NCBI GenBank assembly: GCA_035702985.1
Contig: DASSZD010000041.1
Coordinates: 1 to 6,842 of the forward strand
Direction of reading: 5' to 3'
Source of the DNA: JAKAXG01 sp035702985
Lineage (GTDB): Bacteria; Actinomycetota; Acidimicrobiia; Acidimicrobiales; Palsa-688
DNA length: 6,842 nucleotides
The number at the start of each line of letters is the position of its first letter. The first letter of the stretch is position 1. The translations under genes were made by a program, and so were the position numbers. Shown here in pieces: positions 1-5,455 of the stretch. Below the pieces are notes generated by a model. That model ran no database searches. It was not told where the DNA came from and worked only from the letters and a program-made list of their open reading frames with translations.

Positions 1-508
1 CAGAGCCGGGGTTCCGGTCGGGTTCGAGCCCGAAGCAGTAGCCGTGGTCGAAGAGGAACAAGCGAGGGTTCTCACCCACATTGAGAATCTGCCAGTTGCG
101 CACCAATCGGTCGCGGTTGCGAACGAGCAGATCGAACATCCCCGCCCGGTAGACATCGGTCTCAGGCATCCGGGGAATGAGAACATGCTCAACCAGCGCT
201 GGATGGGCGGCCTTGAGGTTGAAGGACCAAGGCACCCCTCGGTTGTCCGAGCGGATCACGACGGGGGAGGCGAGGTCCGCCCAACCGAGGGTTCGAAGGA
301 CGAGCCAGGCGGCGCGTTCGCTGAATACCTGCCGAGCGCCGAACCGCTGATTCGGTGGCTTGGCGATCACCTCCAGCCCGTTGTTGAAGACCCAAGCTTG
401 GATGCCAGCAGCATTGGCGGTCCCCTGCACTCGGGGCGTCCACTGCCCGACGGGACGCCCAGTCAGAAGCATCTGCTCTAACTGGTCTAGGTGTTGGTTG
501 TCCTGCAC
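1..508 (-). CDS. HipA-like small kinase, partial (C-terminus beyond window)
   Basis: This gene reads leftward off the window edge, so its C-terminus is missing. Seen: numbering from the GTG at 508, an early segment MLLTGRPVGQW resembles the opening of HipA_2-type stand-alone kinase domains. VIAKPP follows, with a candidate ATP-binding Lys at about residue 50. Then come LVRNRDRLVRNWQI (N131, D133, N138) and LFLFDHGYCFG (D154-H155-G156). These match the family's D-x-x-x-N-x-D-R-x-x-x-N catalytic loop and its DHG metal-binding motif. Family knowledge: members resemble HipA/PI3-4-kinase folds and most have no known substrate. Start choice: GTG 508 has a purine-rich AAAGGGAAG-type site about 8-10 bases upstream. 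An in-frame ATG at 613 would add 35 Arg-rich residues, has no ribosome site, and would run through a perfect hairpin. No HipB-like antitoxin is visible. Codon use is much less GC-extreme than in the central genes. Substrate and toxin role are unknown. Confidence 0.72.
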   Translation of the reverse strand, partial: MQDNQHLDQLEQMLLTGRPVGQWTPRVQGTANAAGIQAWVFNNGLEVIAKPPNQRFGARQVFSERAAWLVLRTLGWADLASPVVIRSDNRGVPWSFNLKAAHPALVEHVLIPRMPETDVYRAGMFDLLVRNRDRLVRNWQILNVGENPRLFLFDHGYCFGLEPDRNPGS

Positions 509-573
509 GAACCCTGCTTCCCTTTCTGAAGCTGCTCGTGCCGATAACCAGTGGCGCCGAGGAACGATCCACC

Positions 574-594
574 GCCTGCGGGCCCACCGCAGGC
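574..594. repeat. Perfect 8-bp hairpin upstream of the kinase gene
   Basis: Arms GCCTGCGG (574-581) and CCGCAGGC (587-594) are exact complements around a 5-base loop. On the minus strand the structure lies 66-86 bases upstream of the preferred GTG start of the kinase, so it would fold in the mRNA leader. No T-run follows on either strand, so it does not look like an ordinary intrinsic terminator. If translation began at ATG 613 the hairpin would be inside the coding region, which is one reason to prefer the GTG. Confidence 0.6.
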
Positions 595-627
595 TATCCT
601 CGATGCCCGTCATCCAGATATCAGCGA

Positions 628-659
628 CGAGGCCCTTGATCTAGCCAATCAGGGCCTCG
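628..659. repeat. Imperfect 13-bp inverted repeat with 6-bp centre, recombinase-core-like
   Basis: Left arm CGAGGCCCTTGAT (628-640) and right arm AATCAGGGCCTCG (647-659) flank the centre CTAGCC (641-646). The outer nine base pairs are perfect; 10 of 13 positions match, or 12 pairs form with one bulge. Arms of this length around a 6-8 bp spacer are the usual layout of tyrosine-recombinase crossover sites, and a recombinase is encoded at the other end of the window. The structure could instead be a bidirectional factor-independent terminator, but neither strand has a T-run after it. Confidence 0.5.
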
Positions 660-686
660 TTGCATGTCTCGGCCCAACACTGCAGC

Positions 687-759
687 GTGTCACATCCATG
701 GGCCGTGACGGTGGACCCGAACCGTGGAGTCCACCGCCATATGGGTTCGACAGTGACAC
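687..759. repeat. Nested palindrome with two concentric arm pairs
   Basis: Outer arms GTGTCAC (687-693) and GTGACAC (753-759) are exact complements. Inner arms CGGTGGAC (709-716) and GTCCACCG (729-736) are also exact. Both pairs are centred at nearly the same base (722.5-723), so the whole 73 bases can fold as one interrupted stem. Between the arm pairs, CCATGGGCC on the left partly mirrors CCATATGGC on the right. It could be a transfer origin, integrase-binding region or operator cluster. The sequence shows structure only. Confidence 0.55.
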
Positions 760-771
760 ACAGCTGACACA
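754..771 (+). repeat. Direct repeat TGACACA, one helical turn apart
   Basis: TGACACA occurs at 754-760 and again at 765-771, a spacing of 11 bp, so both copies face the same side of the helix. The first copy overlaps the right outer arm of the nested palindrome. An inverted TGACAC copy lies at 687-692. Phased short repeats like this are typical of protein-binding sites, such as recombinase arm sites or repressor boxes. The binding protein is unknown. Confidence 0.45.
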
Positions 772-848
772 GCAGGTCGGAAAATGGCGGTCGACTGCGG
801 TCAGCAGCGGCAAGGGTAAAAGCCCAGCTAGATCGCTGTTTCTGGCTG

Positions 849-1073
849 TCATCGCAGGTGAAGGGCCTGCCACGAGTAGTTCTGCGAGTAGTGACCGAAC
901 GCCCACATGACGGCACCGATCACCACCCCGGCCATGGCGGCCACCAGGGCCCACCATCCGAGCCCGTTGGTGAGGTTCTGCAGGACGTTGGAGCCCGGTA
1001 TCTGGTGGGCGTCGGGGTGCAAGGTGACGGCGGTGCCGCTCGAGGCGGCCAGGACGAGACGGATGGGGAGCAC
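849..1073 (-). CDS. DUF6112-like conjugative small membrane protein, C-terminally truncated
   Basis: The product is 74 residues. Seen: a short hydrophobic N-terminus is followed by the stretch IPGSNVLQNLTNGLGWWALV, which leads into a single strong membrane helix ending at AMWAFGHYSQNY. Known: DUF6112-type proteins of actinobacterial conjugative elements are, as I recall, about 100 residues with this PGS-LQ-L-NGL signature, one helix, an H-S-x-N-Y turn, a GR motif and a second helix. Here the match stops just after NYSWQ; the last residues ALHLR and the stop look foreign, and the second helix is missing in all frames. The GTG at 1073 is chosen over the ATG at 1100 because a perfect AGGAGGT sits 5 bases upstream of it. 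The gene is divergent from the relaxase, as expected for a transfer module. It is probably non-functional or a one-helix remnant. Confidence 0.65.
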   Translation of the reverse strand: MLPIRLVLAASSGTAVTLHPDAHQIPGSNVLQNLTNGLGWWALVAAMAGVVIGAVMWAFGHYSQNYSWQALHLR

Positions 1074-1078
1074 GGGAC

Positions 1079-1085
1079 ACCTCCT
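1079..1085 (-). promoter_or_regulatory. Strong ribosome binding site AGGAGGT
   Basis: AGGAGGT on the minus strand ends 5 bases before the GTG at 1073. It decides the start of the small membrane protein and excludes the upstream ATG at 1100, which precedes it. It is the best ribosome site in the window. Confidence 0.7.
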
Positions 1086-1102
1086 GGTCGGCTGACGCAC
1101 CC

Positions 1103-1131
1103 ACCGTAGAGCAGCTGTGATGTCGTTTCAA
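1103..1131 (-). promoter_or_regulatory. Sigma70-like promoter for the small membrane protein
   Basis: On the minus strand, -35 TTGAAA (1131-1126) and -10 TACGGT (1108-1103) are separated by exactly 17 bases. The -35 matches 4 of 6 consensus bases and the -10 fits the actinobacterial TAnnnT pattern. Transcription would start near 1096, shortly before the ribosome site. The promoter lies in an AT-rich island (about 1119-1160) that is unusual for the centre of the window and also forms the upstream region of the relaxase gene. No equally good plus-strand promoter is visible; a lone TATTTT at 1132-1137 could serve as -10 but has no -35 partner. Confidence 0.5.
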
Positions 1132-1159
1132 TATTTTTCAGCTTGTTTCTTGCTCGGAT

Positions 1160-3247
1160 ATGGTGTCTGCTGTCCAGGTGCTGATCGTGCACGGCGTCGG
1201 GCCGGGGGTGGTCCCCTACTACATGGGCCGGGAGCACCCGGGGCGCTGGTCGGAGGCGGCCACCCGGCTCCTCGGGCTGTCCGGCCCGGTGGAGGCGTCC
1301 CCGTTGAGGAGGCTGCTCCAGGGCCGCCACCCCGACAGCGGCCGGTACCTGCCCGCCCGGCGCCCGGCCCGGCGCCGGGGGGGATGGGACTTGATCTTCG
1401 CCGCCCCCAAATCGGTTTCGGTGCTGGCGGCATCGGTGGGACCCGACCACACCATGAGCATCCGGCGGGCCCACACCGCCGCGGTCCAGTCGGTGATGGC
1501 GGTGCTCGAGGCCCAGGCCCGGCTGCACTTCGACGACCCCACCGGGCACGGGCGGCCCGCCGACGGTCTGCTGACGGCGGCGTTCCAGCACGACACCAAC
1601 TCGGCGGGCGCCCCCCACCTGCACTCACACGTGCTGGTCGTCAACCTCAGCCGGGCGGCCGGCGCCTGGGGCCCGCTGCGAGCCCCGTCGTGGTACGTGT
1701 CGCGCCCCGCCGTCGCCGCCCTCTACCAGCTGGAGCTGCGCCACCAGCTCGCCCGTCACGGCTGGCGGCTGGAGTGGCGGCTGCGCCCCGACGGGCTGGC
1801 CGACCTGGCCGACACCCCACGGGCCGCGGTGCGAGCGGCCAGCCTGTCCACCCCGGCGCTGGTGGCGTCCCCCGCCGCCGGGGCGCGGGCCGGTGGGCCG
1901 ACGGGTGGGCCGACCGGTGGGCAGACCGGCCCCGGGCCGGTCCCGCCGGCGGGCCTGGACGATGCCACCCTCGAGCGCACCATCGGGCTGCGGCTCACGG
2001 TGCGGCGGTCCGACTTCCGGGTGGAGGACGTCCTCGTGGCCCTGGCCGCCTGCCACCCGGGCGGAGCCGACGCGTGGGAGGCCCTCGGATGGGCGGGGCG
2101 CTTCTGCGCCCACAGCCTCTCGGTTCCGTCCCCCACCGCCAACCCCCGCTGGACGACCGGCGCCGCCCGGCGGGCCGACGACGCTCTCGTCGCCCGGCTC
2201 GACCGGGACCACCCGGCCGGGGCGGCCACCGCCGTCGACCCCGCTCACGTCGACGCCGCCCTGGCCGGCGCCGGGGCCGCGGCGGCCGTCGAGGCGGCGG
2301 TGCGGGCCCTCACCCTCGGCGACGCCCGGGTGCACTTCCTGTCGGGTCCGCCGGGGCGGAGCGTCCTGCTGGCCCAGGCCGAGGTGGTCCACGCCGCCGC
2401 TGCCGTGTGGGCACGCGCCGGCCTCACCGTGGCCCTGCACGCCCCTACCGCCGACGCCGCCCGACGGTGGACGGTGCTCACCGGGCTGGGCCCGGCCCCG
2501 GCCGGTCAGCCCCCCGACGTCCTCATCGTCGACCGGGCCGACCGGCGGACCTCGACGGAGCTGGGCCGGCTGGTGGACCGCCACCGCGGTCGCCTGGTGT
2601 TCGTCGAGGGCGGCACCCTCCCCCGCCTGACCAACCCGGCCAGCCACGGGCTCAGCGAAGCCGCCGGCCGGGCCGGCCGGCTGGACGCCCCGCCCCACCC
2701 GGCGTGGCAGCCGGGGGCGGGGGGACCGCCCGCCGGATGGCCGCCCGTGGGCCGCCGGGCGGCCGAGGTGCTCCTGGCGGAGTGGCAAAGCGCCGGCTCC
2801 CACGCCCTGCTGGTCGGGCTGGGCCCGGAAGAGGCCCGGGGCCTCAACCGGGCCGCCGCCCGGCTCGTGGGGGGCGGCGACGGCGGCGGGCTGGGCCCCG
2901 GCCACCGCGTGGTGGTGCTCAAGCCCCGGGCTACCCTGCCCCCGCCTGGCACCCTCGGGACGGTGGTGGAAGGCCCCTCGACGACAGGCAGGCACCACCC
3001 CCCGCTGGTCGTCAGCTGGGCAGGAGGACCGGCGGCGGCCGTCGCCGACGGTTGGACGGCGGCCGCCGTCGGCTGGGGCTACGCCACCACCCCCGCCCTG
3101 GCCGCCCGCAGCTCCCGGGCGCTGATGGTGCTCGGGCCGGGCGAGGCTCTCGGTCGCCAACGCCACCGGGTGGTGGCCGAGGTGGCCGTTGCCGTCCCCG
3201 GGCGCCACCGGGCCCGCCCCGCCGGCCGTCAGTGGGGCGACATGTAG
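1160..3247 (+). CDS. MobF/TrwC-type conjugative relaxase with degenerate helicase domain
   Basis: The product is 695 residues. MobF relaxases nick one strand at a transfer origin, stay bound to its 5' end through a Tyr, and usually carry a RecD-like helicase behind the relaxase domain. Seen: Tyr pair Y20-Y21 in VVPYYMGREHPGRW; WDLIFAAPKSVSVLA at 76-90; the metal-binding His triad in PHLHSHVLVVNL (H153, H155, H157); LYQLELRHQLARHGWRLEW after it. A GGPT-repeat linker lies at about 246-256. The C-terminal half still aligns in layout with the helicase, but its ATPase motifs are lost: SGPPGRSVLL at 395-404 lacks the GKT of Walker A, LIVDRAD at 455-461 lacks the DE of Walker B, and WGYATTPALAARSSRALMVL at 639-658 lacks the usual KxQG. 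It is shorter than typical 900-1700-residue members. ATG 1160 is the first start after an in-frame stop; its ribosome site is poor. The stop overlaps the convergent protease gene. Confidence 0.82.
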   Translation: MVSAVQVLIVHGVGPGVVPYYMGREHPGRWSEAATRLLGLSGPVEASPLRRLLQGRHPDSGRYLPARRPARRRGGWDLIFAAPKSVSVLAASVGPDHTMSIRRAHTAAVQSVMAVLEAQARLHFDDPTGHGRPADGLLTAAFQHDTNSAGAPHLHSHVLVVNLSRAAGAWGPLRAPSWYVSRPAVAALYQLELRHQLARHGWRLEWRLRPDGLADLADTPRAAVRAASLSTPALVASPAAGARAGGPTGGPTGGQTGPGPVPPAGLDDATLERTIGLRLTVRRSDFRVEDVLVALAACHPGGADAWEALGWAGRFCAHSLSVPSPTANPRWTTGAARRADDALVARLDRDHPAGAATAVDPAHVDAALAGAGAAAAVEAAVRALTLGDARVHFLSGPPGRSVLLAQAEVVHAAAAVWARAGLTVALHAPTADAARRWTVLTGLGPAPAGQPPDVLIVDRADRRTSTELGRLVDRHRGRLVFVEGGTLPRLTNPASHGLSEAAGRAGRLDAPPHPAWQPGAGGPPAGWPPVGRRAAEVLLAEWQSAGSHALLVGLGPEEARGLNRAAARLVGGGDGGGLGPGHRVVVLKPRATLPPPGTLGTVVEGPSTTGRHHPPLVVSWAGGPAAAVADGWTAAAVGWGYATTPALAARSSRALMVLGPGEALGRQRHRVVAEVAVAVPGRHRARPAGRQWGDM
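1893..1928 (+). repeat. Three 12-bp tandem repeats encoding a GGPT linker
   Basis: Three consecutive 12-base units begin with GTGGGCCGAC, GTGGGCCGAC and GTGGGCAGAC at 1893, 1905 and 1917. They lie in frame within the relaxase gene and encode GGPTGGPTGGQTG, a flexible linker between the relaxase and helicase-like halves. The unit length preserves the frame, so slippage could change linker length without breaking the protein. Confidence 0.7.
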
Positions 3248-4275
3248 TCGGTCCAGCGGTGACCGTCCCACCACCGCCACCGGTTGGTGCCCGCCGGGTC
3301 CGGATGCCAGCCCGGCGGCGGGTGCACCGCCGGGGGAGGCAGGGGGGGCGCGCCCATCTGCGCCAGGGCGACGGGGCCCGGGCGCACGGGCTGGTGGCCC
3401 GCGGCGGGGACCGCCGCCGGCGGGTTGTTGCGCTCGATCAACCACAGGATCACCGCCGTCAACCACAGGGCGGCCACCATGAGCTCGCCCACACCGAGGA
3501 CGACGGTGCTGGCCCGGGACAGGAACGCCACGGAGTCCCAGAGCCCGTGGCAGACCATCAGCGGCAGGAGCTGCCGGAAGCGCAGGTAGATGCAGTAGAA
3601 CAGCGCCGCCCAGATGAGGATGCCCACCACCCCGGGCCCGTAGTAGATGTGGTAGGCGGCCCGCAGGACCAGGGCCACCGCGGTGACCTCCCACCAGGGG
3701 CGTCCCGCCTGGCGCAGGGTGACCACCACGAACGCCAGGACGACCAGCTCTTCGATGACGCCGGCCTGGGCCGCCTGGACCACGCTGTAGATCAGCTCCG
3801 GGGCGGCGGCCCGGGTCTGGGGGAGGCTGCCGGTCTGCAGGAGGGCCACGAAGATGTTGCCGGCGATGATGGCGAGAAAGCACCAGGCCATCATCCGGAT
3901 GGACTGGCTGACGGCGACCCGGCCATCGGCCCGCCGGGGGACCCGCAATCCCAGGAGGCCGGGGCGCACACCTCTGCGGGCGGCGAGGAGCAGCACCACC
4001 GCCACCGCCAGCCCGATCTGCATCACCTGGTCGACCGCCGCCGTCAGGTACACCCCCCAGCTGCCGGTGCTGGTCACATCGGCGGAGCGGCCCGCCAGCA
4101 GGAGCCCGGCGGCGACGATACCCACGAGAAAGAAGGCCAGGTACACGGCCAGCACCTCGCCGTAGGCCCGCCGGGCGCCGATAGGGGTCAGGTCGGGGTC
4201 GGGCGCCAGGGGCCACCACCTGGGGCCGGCATTGACGCCGCTCCGGGCACGGTCGGGCGGGAGGGGGCCGGTCAT
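3229..4275 (-). CDS. CPBP (CAAX-type) intramembrane protease with C-terminal DUF2510 domain
   Basis: The product is 348 residues. CPBP proteins are multi-pass membrane proteins of the Abi/Rce1 glutamic protease type. Seen: hydrophobic segments at about 41-61, 78-98, 128-147, 163-187, 213-231 and 262-280. Motif 1 is GVIEELVVLAFVVVTLRQ (E175-E176). Motif 2 is LVLRAAYHIYYG (H209), matching the R-x-x-YH-x-Y-x-G form of actinobacterial members. Motif 3 is LPLMVCHGLWD (H243). The proposed catalytic Glu and both His residues are therefore present. A Pro-rich linker leads to PPGWHPDPAGTNRWRWWDGH (319-338), a DUF2510 signature found on many actinobacterial envelope proteins. Start: ATG 4275 is preferred; an ATG at 4491 would add 72 low-complexity residues lying over the flippase gene. 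It is divergent from the flippase and convergent with the relaxase, overlapping its end by 19 bp. The substrate is unknown; envelope protein or peptide processing is inferred. Confidence 0.85.
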   Translation of the reverse strand: MTGPLPPDRARSGVNAGPRWWPLAPDPDLTPIGARRAYGEVLAVYLAFFLVGIVAAGLLLAGRSADVTSTGSWGVYLTAAVDQVMQIGLAVAVVLLLAARRGVRPGLLGLRVPRRADGRVAVSQSIRMMAWCFLAIIAGNIFVALLQTGSLPQTRAAAPELIYSVVQAAQAGVIEELVVLAFVVVTLRQAGRPWWEVTAVALVLRAAYHIYYGPGVVGILIWAALFYCIYLRFRQLLPLMVCHGLWDSVAFLSRASTVVLGVGELMVAALWLTAVILWLIERNNPPAAVPAAGHQPVRPGPVALAQMGAPPLPPPAVHPPPGWHPDPAGTNRWRWWDGHRWTDYMSPH

Positions 4276-4348
4276 CGGCCCCAGGCTGCCAGAGTCGGCC
4301 GTGGCCGTGCTCGCAGCACGGTCCGCGGCGCCTATCGCCGAACCGGAG
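4276..4348. promoter_or_regulatory. Divergent promoter region between protease and flippase genes
   Basis: With the preferred starts, 73 bases separate the two divergent genes and must hold both promoters. A plus-strand TATCGC at 4333-4338 could be a -10 giving a near-leaderless flippase transcript, but no good -35 accompanies it. Neither gene has a clear ribosome site: CGGAG abuts the flippase ATG, and the protease start has only a weak G-run. The palindrome at 4305-4321 lies in the middle. Confidence 0.4.
4305..4321. promoter_or_regulatory. Perfect 7-3-7 palindrome, candidate operator
   Basis: Arms CCGTGCT (4305-4311) and AGCACGG (4315-4321) are exact complements around CGC. The position is central in the gap between two divergent genes and would cover the -35 region of a plus-strand promoter using TATCGC. 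A dimeric repressor or activator co-controlling the protease and flippase is an inference. No regulator gene lies in the window. Confidence 0.45.
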
Positions 4349-5452
4349 ATGCCAGAATCGCCACCCTTGACCCCCCCCGACCCTCCGATCGTGGCCGCCG
4401 GGCCGGGGCCATGGCGCCGGGCGTGGCCCGTGTTCCGGGTGGTGGTAGCCCTCGCCGCCGTGGGGCTGGGAGGGTGGGTGGTGTCGGGCAAGACCGACGA
4501 GCTGCGCAGCGTGAGCGGCTACCTCGACCACCTGCGGTGGTGGTGGATGCTGGTGGCCGTCGCCGCCGAGCTCCTCTCCTACACCGCTCTCTCCTCCCTG
4601 CAGCGGCGGCTGCTGCGCTGCGGCCGGGTACGGGTCCCGGCCCGCAGCATGCTGGGCATCACCCTGGCGGGATCGGCCATCCAGTACTCCTTCCCGGGCG
4701 GCGGGGTCGTGTACCTGGCCTACCTTTTCAGGCAGTTCCGCCGTTGGGGCGCCGACGACCTGCTGGCCACCTGGGTGGTGGTGGCCTTCAACATCGTCAC
4801 CTTCTCCGCCCTCGCCCTCCTGTCCGCCGCCGGCCTGGCCCTGGCGCTCGGGCTGGGCAGCACCTACGACCTCGTGGAGGTGATCCTGGGCATCGTGGCG
4901 GTGTCCGCCCTGCTGAGCCTGCTCATCCTGGAGCGCCGCCGCCTGCTGCCCCACGCCACCCGCCTGGTGGCCCTGTCGCAACGGCTGTTCCGCCGGCCCG
5001 CCCGGGACCGGGCCGCCGCCGAGGTCGTCGACGACTGGACCCGGGAGCTGGGCGTCGTGAGCCCGTCGCGCCCGGTGTGGGCCCGGGCGTTCGCCATGGG
5101 CCTGGCCAACTGGGTGGCCGACATGAGCTGCCTAACCCTCTCGTTCTTCGCGGTGGGGGTGGGGGTGCCGTGGCGGGGCCTGCTGCTGGCCTATGGCGCC
5201 GGCCAGCTGGCCGCCATCCTGCCGATCACGCCGGGCGGGCTGGGGGCGGTCGAGGGCAGCCTCACGGTGGCCCTGGTCACCTTCGGCGGCGGGGCCGACT
5301 CGACGGTGGCGGCCGTGCTGCTGTACCGGCTGGTGTCGTTCTGGCTGCTCCTCCCGGTCGGGTGGGGATCCTGGGGGGCGTTGGCGCTGGCCGGGCGGCG
5401 GTCCCGGGAACCCGGGCGCCAGACGACGTCGGCACTAGAATCCGGGGGCTAG
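4349..5452 (+). CDS. YbhN-like flippase / LPG-synthase membrane-domain protein (UPF0104)
   Basis: The product is 367 residues. The family comprises polytopic membrane proteins related to the N-terminal flippase domain of MprF. Members are linked to phospholipid or isoprenoid-lipid translocation, mostly by homology. Seen: a Pro-rich N-terminus, then about seven to eight hydrophobic segments, including VFRVVVALAAVGLGGWVV (about 28-45) and WWWMLVAVAAELLSYTALSS (64-83). A QYSFPGGGVVYLAYLFRQFRRWG stretch at about 112-134 follows, interrupted here only for reporting: QYSFPGGGVVYLAY then LFRQFRRWG. The hallmark ILPITPGGLGAVEGSL lies at about 290-305. No aminoacyl-transferase domain follows, so it is a stand-alone membrane domain. 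ATG 4349 is chosen because it leaves a gap for divergent promoters; an in-frame start at 4232 would overlap the protease gene and add 39 residues. The lipoprotein gene follows after 3 bases, suggesting one operon. The transported lipid is unknown. Confidence 0.8.
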   Translation: MPESPPLTPPDPPIVAAGPGPWRRAWPVFRVVVALAAVGLGGWVVSGKTDELRSVSGYLDHLRWWWMLVAVAAELLSYTALSSLQRRLLRCGRVRVPARSMLGITLAGSAIQYSFPGGGVVYLAYLFRQFRRWGADDLLATWVVVAFNIVTFSALALLSAAGLALALGLGSTYDLVEVILGIVAVSALLSLLILERRRLLPHATRLVALSQRLFRRPARDRAAAEVVDDWTRELGVVSPSRPVWARAFAMGLANWVADMSCLTLSFFAVGVGVPWRGLLLAYGAGQLAAILPITPGGLGAVEGSLTVALVTFGGGADSTVAAVLLYRLVSFWLLLPVGWGSWGALALAGRRSREPGRQTTSALESGG

Positions 5453-5455
5453 GCG

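Larger units (their letters stand above)
509..848. other. Gene-poor, repeat-rich intergenic region
   Basis: No open frame here shows recognisable protein character; the frames present are Arg/Pro-rich or shadows of neighbours. The stretch is clearly less GC-rich than the block starting near 865. It carries the hairpins at 574-594 and 628-659, the nested palindrome at 687-759 and the phased repeats at 754-771, all listed separately. A 10-bp-spaced GCGGTC pair also lies at 787-792 and 797-802. I found no convincing tRNA cloverleaf or poly-T terminator. The repeat density fits a recombination, transfer or regulatory site, but no function is shown. Confidence 0.55.

Noticed and set aside
44..481. 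A 145-codon plus-strand open frame in the left flank
   Set aside because: The opposite strand encodes the kinase with clear catalytic motifs; this frame shows no recognisable features.
1..613. HipBA toxin-antitoxin operon
   Set aside because: Only a HipA-like kinase fragment is visible; no helix-turn-helix HipB gene lies upstream in the window.
660..700. Integron attC-like motif GCCCAAC
   Set aside because: The matching GTTRRRY core is absent (GTTGCAT has C in a purine position) and no integron cassette pattern is present.
720..760. Possible tRNA T-arm (GGGTTCGAC and the reverse-strand GGTTCGGGTCC)
   Set aside because: No five-base T-stem forms around the loop and no acceptor, D or anticodon arms line up.
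551..910. A plus-strand open frame that might supply the missing recombinase N-terminus
   Set aside because: Joining it to the right flank through the shared TTGATC element gives the wrong frame, and its sequence does not look like a recombinase N-terminus.
1625..4981. An 1118-codon open frame on the minus strand
   Set aside because: It is antisense to the relaxase and flippase and out of frame with the protease, with repetitive Gly/Arg/Pro/His composition; another shadow.
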